Positions 21,041-31,163 of a stretch of DNA of 64,000 nt are shown piece by piece. The position numbers and the translations under genes were made by a program. The DNA is from Conchocele bisecta. Taxonomy: Eukaryota; Mollusca; Bivalvia; Lucinida; Thyasiridae. The notes below the pieces were generated by a model. The model made no database searches and was not told the origin of the DNA. It was given only the letters and a program-made list of their open reading frames with translations. How positions within the stretch are numbered: the stretch's first letter is position 1; each line of letters opens with the position of its first letter. Where the stretch lies: assembly GCA_029237695.1 (NCBI GenBank), contig CM055275.1, positions 88,090,433 through 88,154,432 on the forward strand. Reading direction: 5' to 3'.

Positions 21041-21620
21041 TACTGTCTGTTCCACGTTTTGCTGCCGACGAACTTTTGGCTATTAATAAACACATTAAAT
21101 CTAAAAAATATTTAGTTGTAGGTACATTTCTGTCAATAACAAAAAAGTCACCCTCCCCAAATAAAATTATTTGCTGACATTCCATCAAATATTGATTTTA
21201 TTACGAAAAGGCGATTTTCCTATGGGAATTTAACATGGTTCGGGGAGTCAGTTTCAAAACTTTTCGTTTCTTGATCCTGAAGGATCAAAAAACGAAATTT
21301 TGTGGAAATTGACTCCAAAACCTGGCGAGATAGCTTGAAAATGATGTAACTAAGAAAACAAGTTAGATTTTGAAAATCGGTCCACAAATAAAAAAAATAT
21401 TTAAAAAAAATCTATGTTTAGCCCCCACGTTAAATTCCCATAGGAAAATGTTTTTTTCGCAATAAAATCAATATTTGATCGAATTTCATCAAATAAAATG
21501 TTCTGGCGAGGGTGACTTTTTTGTTTTTTGATAAAAAAGTACTTACTTTTAAATATTTTTTAGATTTAATGTGTTTAATAGCCAAAAGTTCGTCGGCAGC
21601 GAAACTTGGAACAGACTGTA
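21041..21620. mobile_element. Fold-back element with ~190 bp inverted arms
   Basis: 'TACTGTCTGTTCCACGTTTT' at 21041 and its inverse ending at 21620 bound two ~190 bp arms sharing 'AAATATTGATTTTATT..CGA' and 'CCTATGGGAATTTAAC'. The centre holds a smaller hairpin ('TTTCGTTTCTTGATCCTGAA'). No coding sequence. A second copy is at 36768-37697. Confidence 0.75.
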
Positions 21621-22029
21621 ACTTTCATTACATTGCACTACATAATAGTTATGACGTACTCACACCGAGTAGTATTTGTAAATGTGCGTTTTAAGGCAAG
21701 TCGAAATAATGGTGTTTTTATACGTATGATGCTCAAATTACATATACATAGTGAAGTATGTTATACTTTATATAAACCATATATACACATGGCACAAGTA
21801 ATACTTCATAACAATGGTTCTACACAGCAATTTCATGGATAAATTTAGATGTGTACTTTGGATCGCCAGTGCTGAGCTGAAGTTGACACGAATTTGCTTC
21901 CACGTATTACTGCTATCACACATTTTCGTCGAATTTTACTACACTACTATACTAGTTAACTAATAAGATTTAAATGACTTCCTGTACCACAATTGGATCG
22001 TTTCGCCCTTAATCCCGTTCGCCCTTAGG

Positions 22030-22440
22030 CATGTTAGGGTCAGAAATGCACGAAAACAGGAAAATCGACCACCCCCTACAATAAAGTGCGATGGCGGCTG
22101 GCCAAACAAGACAAGTTGTCCAATGTACACCTATACTGTGTTGTAGTACTATGGCCTGAGTGTGCGTGGGCACCGTCGGATTCGGGCCTGAATCCCGTTT
22201 TCAAGTATGGTGGTCAATTGAAGTCAGAAATGGACGAACACAGGAAAATCGACCACCCCCTACACTAAAGTGCTATGGCGGCTGGCCAAACAGGACAAGA
22301 TGCCCAATGTACACCTATACTGTGTTGTAGTCCCATGACCCGATTGTGCGTGGGCACCGTCGGATTCGGGCCTGAATCCCGTTTTCAAGCATGGTGGTCA
22401 ATTGAAGTCAGAAATGCACGAACATAGCAAAATCTCCCTC
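22030..22440. repeat. Direct repeat, ~180 bp, two copies
   Basis: Units begin 'ACAGGAAAATCGACCACCCC' and include 'GTGGGCACCGTCGGATTCGG'. An inverted third copy at 24478-24608 abuts the truncated gene E of element 1. Confidence 0.75.
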
Positions 22441-22535
22441 CCTTCGCCCTTGTAGCCATCTCTCTAGAGCTTCTATGTCCCTCGCTCCTCGTCCCTTGTC
22501 TCCCCCATTCGTTTTAGCACATCGTCTCTCTATAT

Positions 22536-22550
22536 CTCTCTATCTCTCTC

Positions 22551-22618
<68 letters not shown>
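22536..22618. repeat. (TC)n microsatellite
   Basis: About 40 TC units, slightly interrupted at the 5' side. Confidence 0.95.
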
Positions 22619-22621
<3 letters not shown>

Positions 22622-23199
22622 ATTAAAAAAGCTCCATGAATCAATTATCCCGGGGTAACGGACCATGCCCGGGAGTGGTGGGGACCTGTCCTGTCGCTCA
22701 TATCGTCCGCTCTTAGGTCTTGAACATAAGATCATTTACTTCAATTAAGAATAATCTATATTTACAGCGTGTACTCCATTCCCGTAATATTTATCTTTCT
22801 TTATCCATTTATGACCGTTACTATAGATACACGTCGTTTAAAACTGAGGTTATCAGAATTAATCGATTACACAAATTAGCAAGTGTTGACCGAAAATAGC
22901 TATGTTGCTTCGGTACAACAATACCTCCAATGGCGTATATTGTGAAAAAAAAAATATTTGAGGGAGGTCAAAAGTATCCGCACGGCTACCAAATGTACCA
23001 CATGATTTCCCCAAAATCATGTTTCTCTATCCTTGGCTGTGTTTGTTGGAAAACGATGTTTTTTTTTGGCGATTTGGCTGTACATCTACATGTATATCTA
23101 CGCATCAGTGATAACTTTGAGAAATATGCATCCAAGATGGCCGCCAAATTATTATAGTATGCTACATACATTTCGCTGATTCCATATTATAACGAACGG

Positions 23200-24340
23200 A
23201 AGAGAGTGATAAATGGAGAGAGGAATATGGAGAGAGCTGGAGATACGGGGGTAGAGAGGGAGACAGAGAGAGGTGAACAGAGGTAGGAGAGGCGGAGATG
23301 GCGAGGGCGGAGTTGGAGTCAATGGGGGAAGAGAGTGAGTCGGGGATCGATATGTGGACATGCGATGGAGACATGTGGAGAGAGATGAACAGACAGACGG
23401 GTTAGAGACATGGAAGAAGATGTAGAGAGTTGTACGATATATATACGGCAGAGACAGAGATGGAGAGAGGTGAAAACACGATGGAAGACAGTGAAGTTGG
23501 AGAGAGGTGGACACACGAGGGAGGACAGTAAGACGGACAGAGGTGGACGCACGAGGGAAGACAGTGCGATGGAGAGAGATGGACACACGAGGAAATATAG
23601 TAAGAAGGAGGGAGATAGAGAAACGATGGAAGAGTGGAAGATAATTAGAAGTAGACGCACGAGGAAATAGAGTGAAATTAAGAGAGGTGGACTCATGAGG
23701 GAAGAGAGGGAGATCGATGGAGATGGACACGCGAGGGAAGAGAGGGAGATGTAAAGAGGTGGAAACACGAAATATCAGAGTGAGATGGAGAGAGGTGGAC
23801 ACACGAGGAAATAGAGGGATATAGAGAGAGGTGAACACACGTGGGAATAGAGGGAGATGGAGAGAGATTGAAACAGGAGAGAAGACAGTGAGATGTAGGG
23901 ACGTGGATACACGAGGAAAGATAGGGAGATGGAGAGAGGTGGACACACGAGGGACGAAGGTGAGATGGAGAGTGACGGACACATGAAGGAAGACATGGAG
24001 GTGGAGTAAGGTTGACATACAAGGGATGGAGTGAGATGGAGAGAGGTGGAAAGACGGTGGAGATAGTTGAAAATAGATGGACATACGGCGGGAGACAGGG
24101 GGTGCAGAGAGGTGGAGAGAAGTTGGAAGAGACGCAGAAAGAGATATTTACCGACGGGGAAAGAGAGGAAGATGGAGAAAGTATTAGACGATGGTGCGAT
24201 ATGGAGATAACTGGGAATACGGGGGAAGGGAGAAGAGAGATGGAGAAAGGATGACAGAGGGAGGAGATGGAGAGAGGTGGACACAAGGTGGAAGAGAGGT
24301 ACATGTAGATGGAGAGAAGTGGACAGATGGCTAGCAGAGA
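23200..24340. repeat. 36 bp purine-rich minisatellite
   Basis: About 30 degenerate units like 'GAGATGGAGAGAGGTGGACA' + 'CACGAGG(A/G)A..AGAG', spaced 36 bp (e.g. 23791, 23827, 23863, 23899). Because 36 is a multiple of 3 and stops are rare, several frames on both strands stay open for 80-310 codons with a 12-residue repeat. I do not regard them as genes. Confidence 0.85.
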
Positions 24341-24477
24341 GTGAGATGGGGATATTTTAATATAGACGATTGTCTTTCCTGGTTTTTCTGGCATTCTACA
24401 TTTGGCAGCTTGGCTTACCAGCAGCCATGCCATTTACATTTAGGGGATGGTAGATTTGCCATTTGTTGTGGCTTTCT

Positions 24478-24608
24478 GACTTCAACTGACCACCATACTT
24501 ATACATGGGATTCAGGCACCAATCCGACGGTGCCGACGGATACTGGGGACATAGTTATAAAACACAGTGTATGTCTACATTGGGCAACTTAGCTTGTTTG
24601 GCTAGCCA
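24478..24608 (-). repeat. Inverted copy of the 22030-22440 repeat
   Basis: Its complement matches 22092-22232 ('GCACCGTCGGAT', 'AAGTATGGTGGTCA'). Its edge supplies the stop codon of the adjacent truncated gene E. Confidence 0.7.
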
Positions 24609-24793
24609 TTTTCAAGGAACTCGGAGGAATCTAACATCCGCTTTGCGAAAAGGGTGGCCGCTTGTTCGTCCTCGCGCCACGTCTTTAGAGAGTCTTGGGC
24701 CAGACTGCTCAGACCCTTTGCGCCAGTTAAACGGTGTTTGAGGGCCGTGTAGCCTACATCGAGCAGAGCGAAATAGAGCTTGTCAACTAACAT
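24602..24793 (-). pseudogene. Element 1 protein E, left cassette, truncated
   Basis: A 63-codon frame: 'LYFALLDVGYTALKHRLTGA' then 'TWREDEQAATLFAKRMLDSS'. The plus-strand cassette repeats it at 27286-27560 ('TWRENENAATLF'). Gene E therefore lies between D and integrase in this element. Here the C-terminus stops at a TAG created by the repeat junction at 24603. No family recognised; soluble, charged, probably helical. Confidence 0.55.
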
Positions 24794-24832
24794 CGTTCTA
24801 TATATATTATTTAAAAAAGTTTTATAAAATTA

Positions 24833-25272
24833 TTATTGCTTATTGCTTTTGCTTATTGCTTTTCCAATATAGTAGATGACGAGACCCATCGCAATCATCC
24901 CCACGACGATGAACGCGATCTCGCGGTCTTTTTGGGCCTCCGACGGTACATAGAAATCTGAAAGTTGGGGCTCGGGATCCAGCGGTGCGAGAATTTTCTG
25001 CGGATATACCCGCGCGTATTCGCGCATGGCTTCGACAACGTTCCGGAAAGCTTGCACGGCGTGATTCCTGCGGCGAAACTCTTCGTTGATCCAGTCTAGA
25101 CGGGCGGTTCGTGCTTCCTTACCCTATTGAGTTGTTCTGCAGCTAAATCGTGACGCTTGTGCTCCTCATCCGCGTCCGAGTTATTAGGAATTAACGAGAA
25201 TAAATAGTTGCTAGCGCCGAACGCCCCTGCGCTCACGACTGCACCAACTAATATTAATACGAGCGCAGCCAT
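24833..25272 (-). pseudogene. Element 1 protein D, left cassette: N- and C-terminal membrane segments
   Basis: Start ATG at 25272, directly after the TAA of gene C (no spacing). N-terminal hydrophobic run 'ALVLILVGAVVSAGAFGASN', a charged middle with a frameshift near 25110, then 'FRNVVEAMREYARVYPQ', 'EPQLSDFYVPSEAQKDREI' and a C-terminal membrane segment 'FIVVGMIAMGLVIYYIG'. It is collinear with the intact-looking plus-strand copy at 26814. It is likely a small virion or membrane protein of a Polinton-like element; function unproven. From an internal ATG at 25057 a 74-codon frame is uninterrupted. Confidence 0.6.
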
Positions 25273-25506
25273 TTATTTCCATATATTAGCGGGTAGAATT
25301 CCAGCTTTAATTAGATAATCTCGAGTCCCAACTGCGGCCGCTACATCTAAGGTCACGAGCCCTACTTCTCTCACGGTCATATCCAATTTGGGAGCGGGCC
25401 CTCCGAAGGCCATCTTTGATAGTCGATCAAACCCGATACTGAGACCCAATATCACCACGGCGTGATAAAGCGCATTCACTATCAGTTTACCATCGTTTTC
25501 AGCCAT
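25273..25506 (-). CDS. Element 1 protein C, left cassette: 77-residue membrane protein
   Basis: From ATG 25506 to TAA 25273. 'MAENDGKLIVNALYHAVVIL' begins with a hydrophobic helix continuing 'GLSIGF'; a polar middle 'FGGPAPKLDMTVREVG' and a second moderately hydrophobic stretch 'LVTLDVAAAVGTRDYLIKAG' follow. The frame is intact in this cassette but broken in the plus-strand cassette and at 4270-4338. It overlaps nothing and is followed at once by D's ATG, which suggests translation from a polycistronic or overlapping transcript. I have seen similar small proteins in Polinton-like elements of invertebrates but know no function. Confidence 0.6.
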   Translation of the reverse strand: MAENDGKLIVNALYHAVVILGLSIGFDRLSKMAFGGPAPKLDMTVREVGLVTLDVAAAVGTRDYLIKAGILPANIWK

Positions 25507-25509
25507 TAC

Positions 25510-25935
25510 ATATAGTGATAATTGCATATAAAAGGGATCGCGATCAATGTTTAAATGGGGCGCAATCGGTTTCGGAACCGCGGCTGGTTGTCTCGAAAGG
25601 TAGTTCCGCACACACGGTGCCAAGAACTGCCAGGCCACCACCAACAATCCACGGGATGGTCCAGGTACGAGCTGCAGCAATCCACGATTGCTCCGACAGT
25701 TCCTGCGGAGATTGAACCGCAGCTATCTTCGGGTGTTTTGCTGTTTCTGCCCCCAACTCCAATTGCGATTGGTGCTCCAGTTCGTGAATTGGGGGTGCGG
25801 CTGGAACCAATAACGACTGTTTGGCCTCTCGAAGCTTGGCGAGTATTTTATCTTGTTTAGCTTCTCGGGTGGCAGCCGCTGCCCGCCCAGCTGCCTGTCT
25901 TTTTTGGTTCTTGTGTCGTGCAATCGGAGACAGTT
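25510..25935 (-). pseudogene. Element 1 protein B, left cassette, frameshifted
   Basis: Basic N-terminus 'AGRAAAATREAKQDKILAKL', a glutamine-rich linker, a membrane segment 'TIPWIVGGGLAVLGTV', then a frameshift near 25600. In the other frame follows 'YLSRQPAAVPKPIAPHLNID' and 'DPFYMQ', which runs without a stop into gene C. The plus-strand cassette has the same end 'DPFYMQ' but a TAA before C. Homologous to the AT-rich 4378-4737 protein by its A-G-K/R, A-A and K-Q-D/E pattern. Confidence 0.6.
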
Positions 25936-25969
25936 CATCCAACACTGTTGGGGGATCATTCGGAGTTGG

Positions 25970-26210
25970 AAGTGCAATCGGGCAGCAGCAGTGGGACGAA
26001 GCCAGAAAGCAGTTTGCTGCCAGCTCTAAGCGCACCCCGGAGCTTGCCGCGGTTGCCAAAGACCTGCAGCTCTCGGACGTTTCCATCGCGGAGTTACTGA
26101 CTTCCAAGTACGCGCTATGGCTAGACATGCGAGCCAGCGACGATGACCAAATACACGGTAGTGGACGTCAAGTTGAGAACACTCGCGAGGGTGTGACGAT
26201 CCACCTGTGA
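25970..26210 (+). pseudogene. Element 1 upstream protein fragment (right cassette)
   Basis: The plus-strand frame contains 'QQQWDEARKQFAASSKRTPE' and 'VAKDLQLSDVSIAELLTSKY', amphipathic and charged, ending before B at 26208-26210 (TGA). No matching copy precedes the left cassette, so the duplication boundary lies between 25935 and 25970. Start not defined. Unknown function; possibly a helix-turn-helix-like or scaffold protein, but that is a guess. Confidence 0.45.
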
Positions 26211-26220
26211 CGATTCGCCT

Positions 26221-26553
26221 GCCACCCGAAAAGCTAAACAAGATCAAATACTCGCAGAGCTTCGAGAGGCCAAACGGTTGTTAGTTCCTGGTGTTGAAAC
26301 AGCAAAACGCCTGAAGGTGGTTCCACATCCGAAGGCAGCTTCGGTTCCATCTCCTGAGGAGCAATCGGGGATTGGGGCTCCTACCTGGATCATCCCGTGG
26401 GTTGTTTGTGGTGGTCTGGCAGTTGCGGGCACCATGTGTCTGTTCCCGCTGCGGAACTACCTTTCGCGACAACCAGCCGCGATTCCGAAGGAAGTTCCGA
26501 AACCGATTGCACCCCATTTAAACATTGATCGCGATCCCTTTTATATGCAATAA
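26221..26553 (+). CDS. Element 1 protein B, right cassette
   Basis: Open frame 'ATRKAKQDQILAELREAKRL', a proline-rich linker, the membrane segment 'WIIPWVVCGGLAVAGTMCLF', then 'YLSRQPAAIPKEVPKPIAPH' and 'DPFYMQ' before TAA 26551-26553. The true start is unclear because the first ATG-containing frame upstream is broken; 26221 marks where homology with the left cassette begins. Followed 10 bases later by the ATG of C. The membrane segment with a flanking basic region suggests a small membrane or capsid-associated protein. Confidence 0.55.
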   Translation, partial: ATRKAKQDQILAELREAKRLLVPGVETAKRLKVVPHPKAASVPSPEEQSGIGAPTWIIPWVVCGGLAVAGTMCLFPLRNYLSRQPAAIPKEVPKPIAPHLNIDRDPFYMQ

Positions 26554-26563
26554 CTGTATAGTA

Positions 26564-26805
26564 ATGGCTGAATACGATCGTAAAATGTAGTGAATGCGGG
26601 TTATCACGCCGTGGTGATATCTGGTCACAGTATCGGGTTTGCTAGCCTATCAAAGATGGTCTTCGGAGGGCCTGCTCCCAAATTGGACTTGACCACGCGA
26701 GACACAGGTCTACGCGAGACATAGGTCTCGTGACCTTGGATGTAGCGGCCGCAGTTGTGACCCGAGATTATCTAGTTAAAGCTGGAATTCTACCCGCTAA
26801 TATAT
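26564..26805 (+). pseudogene. Element 1 protein C, right cassette, broken
   Basis: ATG at 26564 ('MAEYDRKM') then a stop. 'NAGYHAVVISGHSIGFASL' and 'KMVFGGPAPKLDLTTRDTG' follow in another frame. A short duplication near 26697-26730 ('GCGAGACA' twice with 'TAGGTCTCGTGAC') disrupts the rest. The end matches the left copy ('LPANI' then TAG). Confidence 0.6.
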
Positions 26806-26813
26806 AGAAATAA

Positions 26814-27344
26814 ATGGCTTCGATCGGAATGCTCTTAGGTGGTGTGGTGGTGAACGCATTGTCGTTCAGCGGTAGCAACTATTTATTCTCGAAACTGAAA
26901 AGATCGGACGCGGATGAGGAACGCAAGCGTCACGATTCAGCTGTAGAACAACTCAATAGCGCAAAGGAAGCATGGTCGCAAAAACGAACCGCCCGTCTTG
27001 ACTGGCTCAAAGAAGATCTTCGTCGCGAGAAGCACGCCGTGCAAACCTTCCGGAACGTTGATGACGCCATACGCGAGTACGCTCTGGTATATCCGCAGAT
27101 AAGTCTCGCGCCGCTGGTACCCGAGCCCCAGCTTTCAGATTTATATGTACCGTCAGAGGCCCAAAAATACCGCGAGATCGCGTTCGTAGTCATGGGAATG
27201 GTTGCGACGGGTCTTGTTAGCTACTATATTACAAAAGCAATAAGCAATTTAACTTTTATTAATTTATATACATGTATATATAGAACGATATTAGTTAACG
27301 AGCTTTATTACTTTCTGCACGATGCAGGCTACACGGCCCTCTAA
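26814..27344 (+). CDS. Element 1 protein D, right cassette, fused in frame to start of E
   Basis: From ATG 26814. N-terminal hydrophobic run 'MLLGGVVVNALSFSGSNYLF', then 'KRSDADEERKRHDSAVEQLN', a helical charged middle ('KRTARLDWLKEDLRREKHAV'), 'EPQLSDLYVPSEAQKYREI' and a C-terminal membrane segment 'FVVMGMVATGLVSYYITKAI'. Total 176 codons; D proper would end near 27240. The frame reads on into E ('VNELYYFLHDAGYTAL', TAA 27342-27344... read as TAA after CTC) because a D stop is absent. Best-preserved D copy, and the one to use for structure prediction. Confidence 0.6.
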   Translation: MASIGMLLGGVVVNALSFSGSNYLFSKLKRSDADEERKRHDSAVEQLNSAKEAWSQKRTARLDWLKEDLRREKHAVQTFRNVDDAIREYALVYPQISLAPLVPEPQLSDLYVPSEAQKYREIAFVVMGMVATGLVSYYITKAISNLTFINLYTCIYRTILVNELYYFLHDAGYTAL

Positions 27345-27560
27345 CACCGTTTAGCTGGCGCAAAGGGTCTGATCCGTTTGCCCAAACCTCTCTAGAGACG
27401 TGGCGCGAGAACGAAAACGCGGCCACCCTTTTCACAAAGCGGATGTTAGATTCCTCCGAGTTCCTTCAGAACTCAACCGGCAAAACTTATAACAAAGGTT
27501 TAGTATCGACGACTAACAAAGGTTTAGTTACGCGACGATCTGGCGAGGGCATGTTGGAGA
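27286..27560 (+). pseudogene. Element 1 protein E, right cassette
   Basis: 'VNELYYFLHDAGYTAL' then a stop, then 'HRLAGAKG' and, after a one-base shift, 'DPFAQTSLETWRENENAATL' and 'FTKRMLDSSEFLQN'. It ends with a short duplicated 'NKGLV' stretch before the integrase. Not recognised; homologous to 24602-24793. Confidence 0.5.
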
Positions 27561-27591
27561 CTCTTCGATCTACTAGAATACCTCGCATACG

Positions 27592-28590
27592 ATGGACACG
27601 CACAATCTCGATAATAGCAAACTATCGGTTCGCCTAGCGCGCAAGCTAGCGAACACGTACTACAGCCCCCGCGGGTACTGGAAGGGACTCGCGGCCATCA
27701 AGAACCTCGCGGCCACGGAATGGCTCAAGAAGCAGGCCATCTGGCAGATATATTTGCCCACGCCGCACAATATTCCGCGGCCAAATTTCGACGTGCCGGT
27801 GCCGAACGAAGTCCACCAAGCAGACCTTCTGTTTCGCCCTCACGATCGCGTCGGTCGCAAGACGTACAAGTACGCACTGACTGTCGTTGACGTAGCGAGT
27901 CGCTATAAGGGGGCTGAGCCGCTGGCCACGAAAGAGTCTAAGGAGGTGGCCGAGGTTCTTTCTCGAATATACAAGAGGAGTCCTCTCAAATGGGCGAATC
28001 TTCTCCAGGTCGATCCCGGCCGCGAGTTCATGGGCGCGGTCTCCCAACTGTTGACTAAACACGACGTTTCTGTCAGACGCGGCCTCGTCGACATCCTCCA
28101 GGATCAGTGGATCGTGGAGCGGTTCAATCTAACCCTGGCTGTGAGGCTGTTCGGGCACCAATATGTAAAATAGCTTGTAGACCCTCATTCGCGATCGACC
28201 GAGTGGGTGACCAGGCTGCCCTCTGTGGTCTCTGCACTGAACGGCGAGGTGACCAGATTGATCGGTAAGAAACCCGTAGATGCCATCAAGTCTAAAATGG
28301 TGTCGCACAAGCCCTCTGACGTCTCGCGCGGGCGACCCGTTGGTTTAGCGGAGCAACGGCTTCCATCGGATGGTGCGTCCGGTACCTCCATCAACCGGGA
28401 GAGCTCGAGGGTGGCCGCCGCCGCGCGACTGATCCCGTGTGGTCTCTCAATGTATATCATCTGGATCCATCTATTACCAAACCCGATGCTCTACTACATC
28501 GCCAGTGGTCCATCGCGCGGGTTTGTTCGCGAAGAACATCTTGCGGTGCCTTCTGACACCCAGCCAACCCCAGACCACCCGTCGTCGTAG
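27592..28590 (+). pseudogene. Element 1 retroviral-type integrase (DDE)
   Basis: From ATG 27592. N-terminal 'YYSPRGYWKGLAAIKNLA', then the catalytic core: D in 'VHQADLLFRPHD', D in 'LQVDPGREFMG', E in 'QDQWIVERFN', the D,D,E set used by retroviral and Polinton integrases for strand transfer. A TAG (28171-28173) follows 'QYVK'; the same frame then continues 'EWVTRLPSVVSALNGEVTRL' and 'GKKPVDAIKSKMVSHKPSD'. Two opposite frameshifts between about 28380 and 28490 scramble the middle of the C-terminal domain before 'SGPSRGFVREEHLAVPSDT'. Compared with the AT-rich copy at 44532, about 12 residues after 'KNLA' are missing. Convergent with the polymerase. The family assignment is strong; this copy is unlikely to be active. 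Confidence 0.85.
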
Positions 28591-28596
28591 TCGGTC

Positions 28597-28644
28597 AGGC
28601 TCTCGTCAGAGCCTTTGCGTCAGTCAGACTCTCGTCAGAGTCTG
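28597..28644. terminator. Two tandem hairpins between convergent integrase and polymerase genes
   Basis: Stem AGGCTC/GAGCCT (28597-28614) and stem CAGACTC/GAGTCTG (28625-28644) share the loop core TCGTCA. They sit in the 78 bases between the integrase stop and the polymerase stop. A role in transcript ending is inference from position. Confidence 0.45.
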
Positions 28645-28668
28645 TCGGCCAGTATTCGCCAGCTTGTT

Positions 28669-31095
28669 TTATCTATCTATAGGCTCTGTGTGTATCCCGT
28701 CTTCCATCACTCTCCTCTTGTCGTAGTACGCCGACAGCCCCAGCTTCTCCTGCGTGTACGTCTTCATCACACCGTTAACCATTCGGAATCCCCTGTTCTC
28801 CGCCGTGTCCCTCCCCCTTCGAGAGCACTCTTGTACCTCCACCAAGGCAGATCGTTAGATCTCTTCGACATCCCCTTTACCGAGTGCTTAGAGTTTCCGT
28901 CATCACCCACGTAGTAGCACTCGCTGCACAGAGCGATGGCTCTATCCCCATCGAATTCCAGCTTGAACAGTCCCGGAGTTCTGTTGCTCCACGCGTCCCA
29001 CGCCAACCACTCGGCCTTCTCCTTGTTGAACTTTCTCTTTATCTTCTTCCGCACCACCTTCGCCAGCGTCTTCCCCGACACCGCGAAGTACATGCTGTCA
29101 GTGTATACGTGTATGTGTATAAGTTCGCAATCTCCGCGATCCACGTACTTGTGCAAGAAGTCGTAGTAGAACTCCAGCATCCGGAGCTTGGCCAACTGGC
29201 AGACCGCTATGCCATACTGAAACGGTATGTTGATCACCACTCGAGTCTTCCTGCTTGATATCTTGTAAGCCTCCCCAATCTCCTCCAGAACCACTTCGAA
29301 CAACGCCGACCTCAGTGCCCGGTCGACAGTCTTCTCATCCTTCGTATAAGTGGTGTTCATGTGTTTCTCTTGAGCCTCTATCAGCTTGCCACAACACGCG
29401 TTACCAACCAGTTTGAATATCTCCACCAACACCTTCTTGCTCTTGTCAACGTCCCCCGTCCGTCTGGCGGCGGTGACCTCTTTAACCAACCATTGGAACG
29501 GTTTGCCGGGCGTGTAGTCGATCACCCTATGCACCGCCTTGACGACCAGACCGTGCTCCAGATACCACTTTAGCAGCTGGGAGTAGACGATCATCTTCTT
29601 GGCGGACAGTGCCCCCACGAGCTTTCACTGTCCTTCGACCCTTTTCCTCCCGGTCCTGGCCAGGTAGTCCTTCATGTGCTGCGGAACCTCGGTCTCGTTA
29701 ACTTCTCGATTAACGAACAGCGGCGACATTTCAGAGAACTTGTCTCGCAACGTTTCCGGGACCACTATATCAACTCCGCAAATCCGAACCACTAGTCGCG
29801 TCTGGCCTTCCTCACGAAACGATATATATGCGACTGTCTTTCCGGGTCGTCTCACGTCCATATCTTCTCCTCCCCGCACACCCCCAACGACACCGATATA
29901 GGTACGTGCTATCTGGTGAGGGTACAGAGTCGTCTCCTCCTCGGGCGGCGATTGTGGATAGTGGTGAGCCCCCTCATTCAACCACGCGCACTCCCACATC
30001 ACCACCAGCTCGTAACCCGCCTCCCTTATCTTGGCATCTTGAATTTTCGTCCTCTTGTACAGCGATCTCGCGTTACCTCTCCTGTAATGCGTCGGACACC
30101 CGTGCTAGTACCATTCGTGAAACTGAAACACGATCTTGGTCTCGTGACAGTAGCTGTCGACCGGATCGCCGGCCACCCACCTCTCGCCGCCGTGACCGCA
30201 TCTCGCGTGATGTATGTGCTTTCACACCCTCTTCTCTTCTCTGCTCAACCATTGAATCGACATCGCGCTCGCTGACCCCTTATGATAGAACGCCTTCTCG
30301 TGTGCCGACTGCGGCCTCTCTACCCTCTTACCTGGACATATCACTACGGTCTTCCCACATATGCAGGTGGTCGCGTGCCTGTGCATGTTACACGACTTTG
30401 TGAACCGTTGTTGACATCCGGTGCACCCGTACTCGTTCGTCATCTTGCGGAGGTTCTTGATGAGGAACGAGTGACCTCCAAACATTCCTATCGTCATGAT
30501 CGTCTCCCCAAACGCGTCGTAGTTTGCCGGAGACTTCATGACGTACCACACTCCGTCGGCGGTGGGCTCGTAAACGCGAATGCCCAGCTTGAAGTGCTCT
30601 TCGACCTTCTTAATATCATTCAGGGGGATTCCCTTACTACCCGGTCCGTTATTGTGCCCGAGGTATTCGCGAGACAGAGCCCGTGCCTCCTCATTTGCGG
30701 TCGGGTCTCCCTCCACGGTGGATGGCTATGCACCTAAACAGACACAAGTAGTCGTCGTACGTGTCGATGGAATACATTACCTTTTTCTGTCTTAACCAAT
30801 CGGGGAGTTTTCCCGCTCCCATGAGGAGTTGTTGAGCGTCGATGATCATCTTCACCTCGACCGATATCCAAAGAACGAAGGTCCATTTTGTGTTTGGTCT
30901 ATCGACTTTGTCGATGTCCATTCGACCTTTCTCTCTATCGGCTATCCAACTGTCAGCTTTGGCGATCTCGTTTACCCACGGACTACCCGGGGAGTTTTTG
31001 TGAAAGATCATAGTAGCGTCGGTCTCGATGTTTCTAATACGATACGAATACCTCAGATAACATGCCGTGGTCATCTCTGGGCGAATTTTATTCAT
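28669..31095 (-). pseudogene. Element 1 protein-primed-type DNA polymerase B, internally deleted
   Basis: Read from 31095 down. N-terminal region 'NSPGSPWVNEIAKADSWIAD' and 'YDDYLCLFRCIAIHRGG'. A frame change near 30700 precedes a C2H2-like finger 'CTGCQQRFTKSCNMHRHATTC' region (30425-30365). 'WHGCPTHYRRGNARSLYKR' lies in a further frame at about 30105-30050, and 'VVMWECAWLNEG' at about 30000. The next recognisable part is 'LRDKFSEMSPLFVNREVNET' (about 29745). I do not see the exonuclease motifs or motif A (DxxSLYP) in between. Palm: motif B reads 'KLVGNACCGK' (canonical KxxxNSxYG) and motif C 'VYTDSMYF', with Tyr in place of the first Asp of DTD. The last ~35 codons (28669-28780) are in another frame. 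Such polymerases replicate Polinton/adintovirus-like genomes; this one cannot be active. Confidence 0.85.
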
Positions 31096-31122
31096 TATGC
31101 GATTAGCGATCTCCCCGTCTAC

Positions 31123-31154
31123 CCCCCCTCCCCCCCCCCCCCCCCCCCCCCCCC
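31123..31154. repeat. Poly-C tract upstream of polymerase gene
   Basis: About 30 nearly uninterrupted C, just 5' of the polymerase frame. Length may be assembly-limited. Confidence 0.9.
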
Positions 31155-31163
31155 TTCTTATCT

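Noticed and set aside
23152..24433. Long minus-strand frames with 12-residue Ser/Leu/Pro repeats
   Set aside because: They are forced by the 36 bp minisatellite; all minus frames and several plus frames are open, with no start context or domain.
29361..30737. Plus-strand frames opposite the polymerase (e.g. 29828-30403, 30282-30737)
   Set aside because: Antisense shadows of a GC-rich coding strand; no motifs, whereas the minus strand has polymerase motifs.
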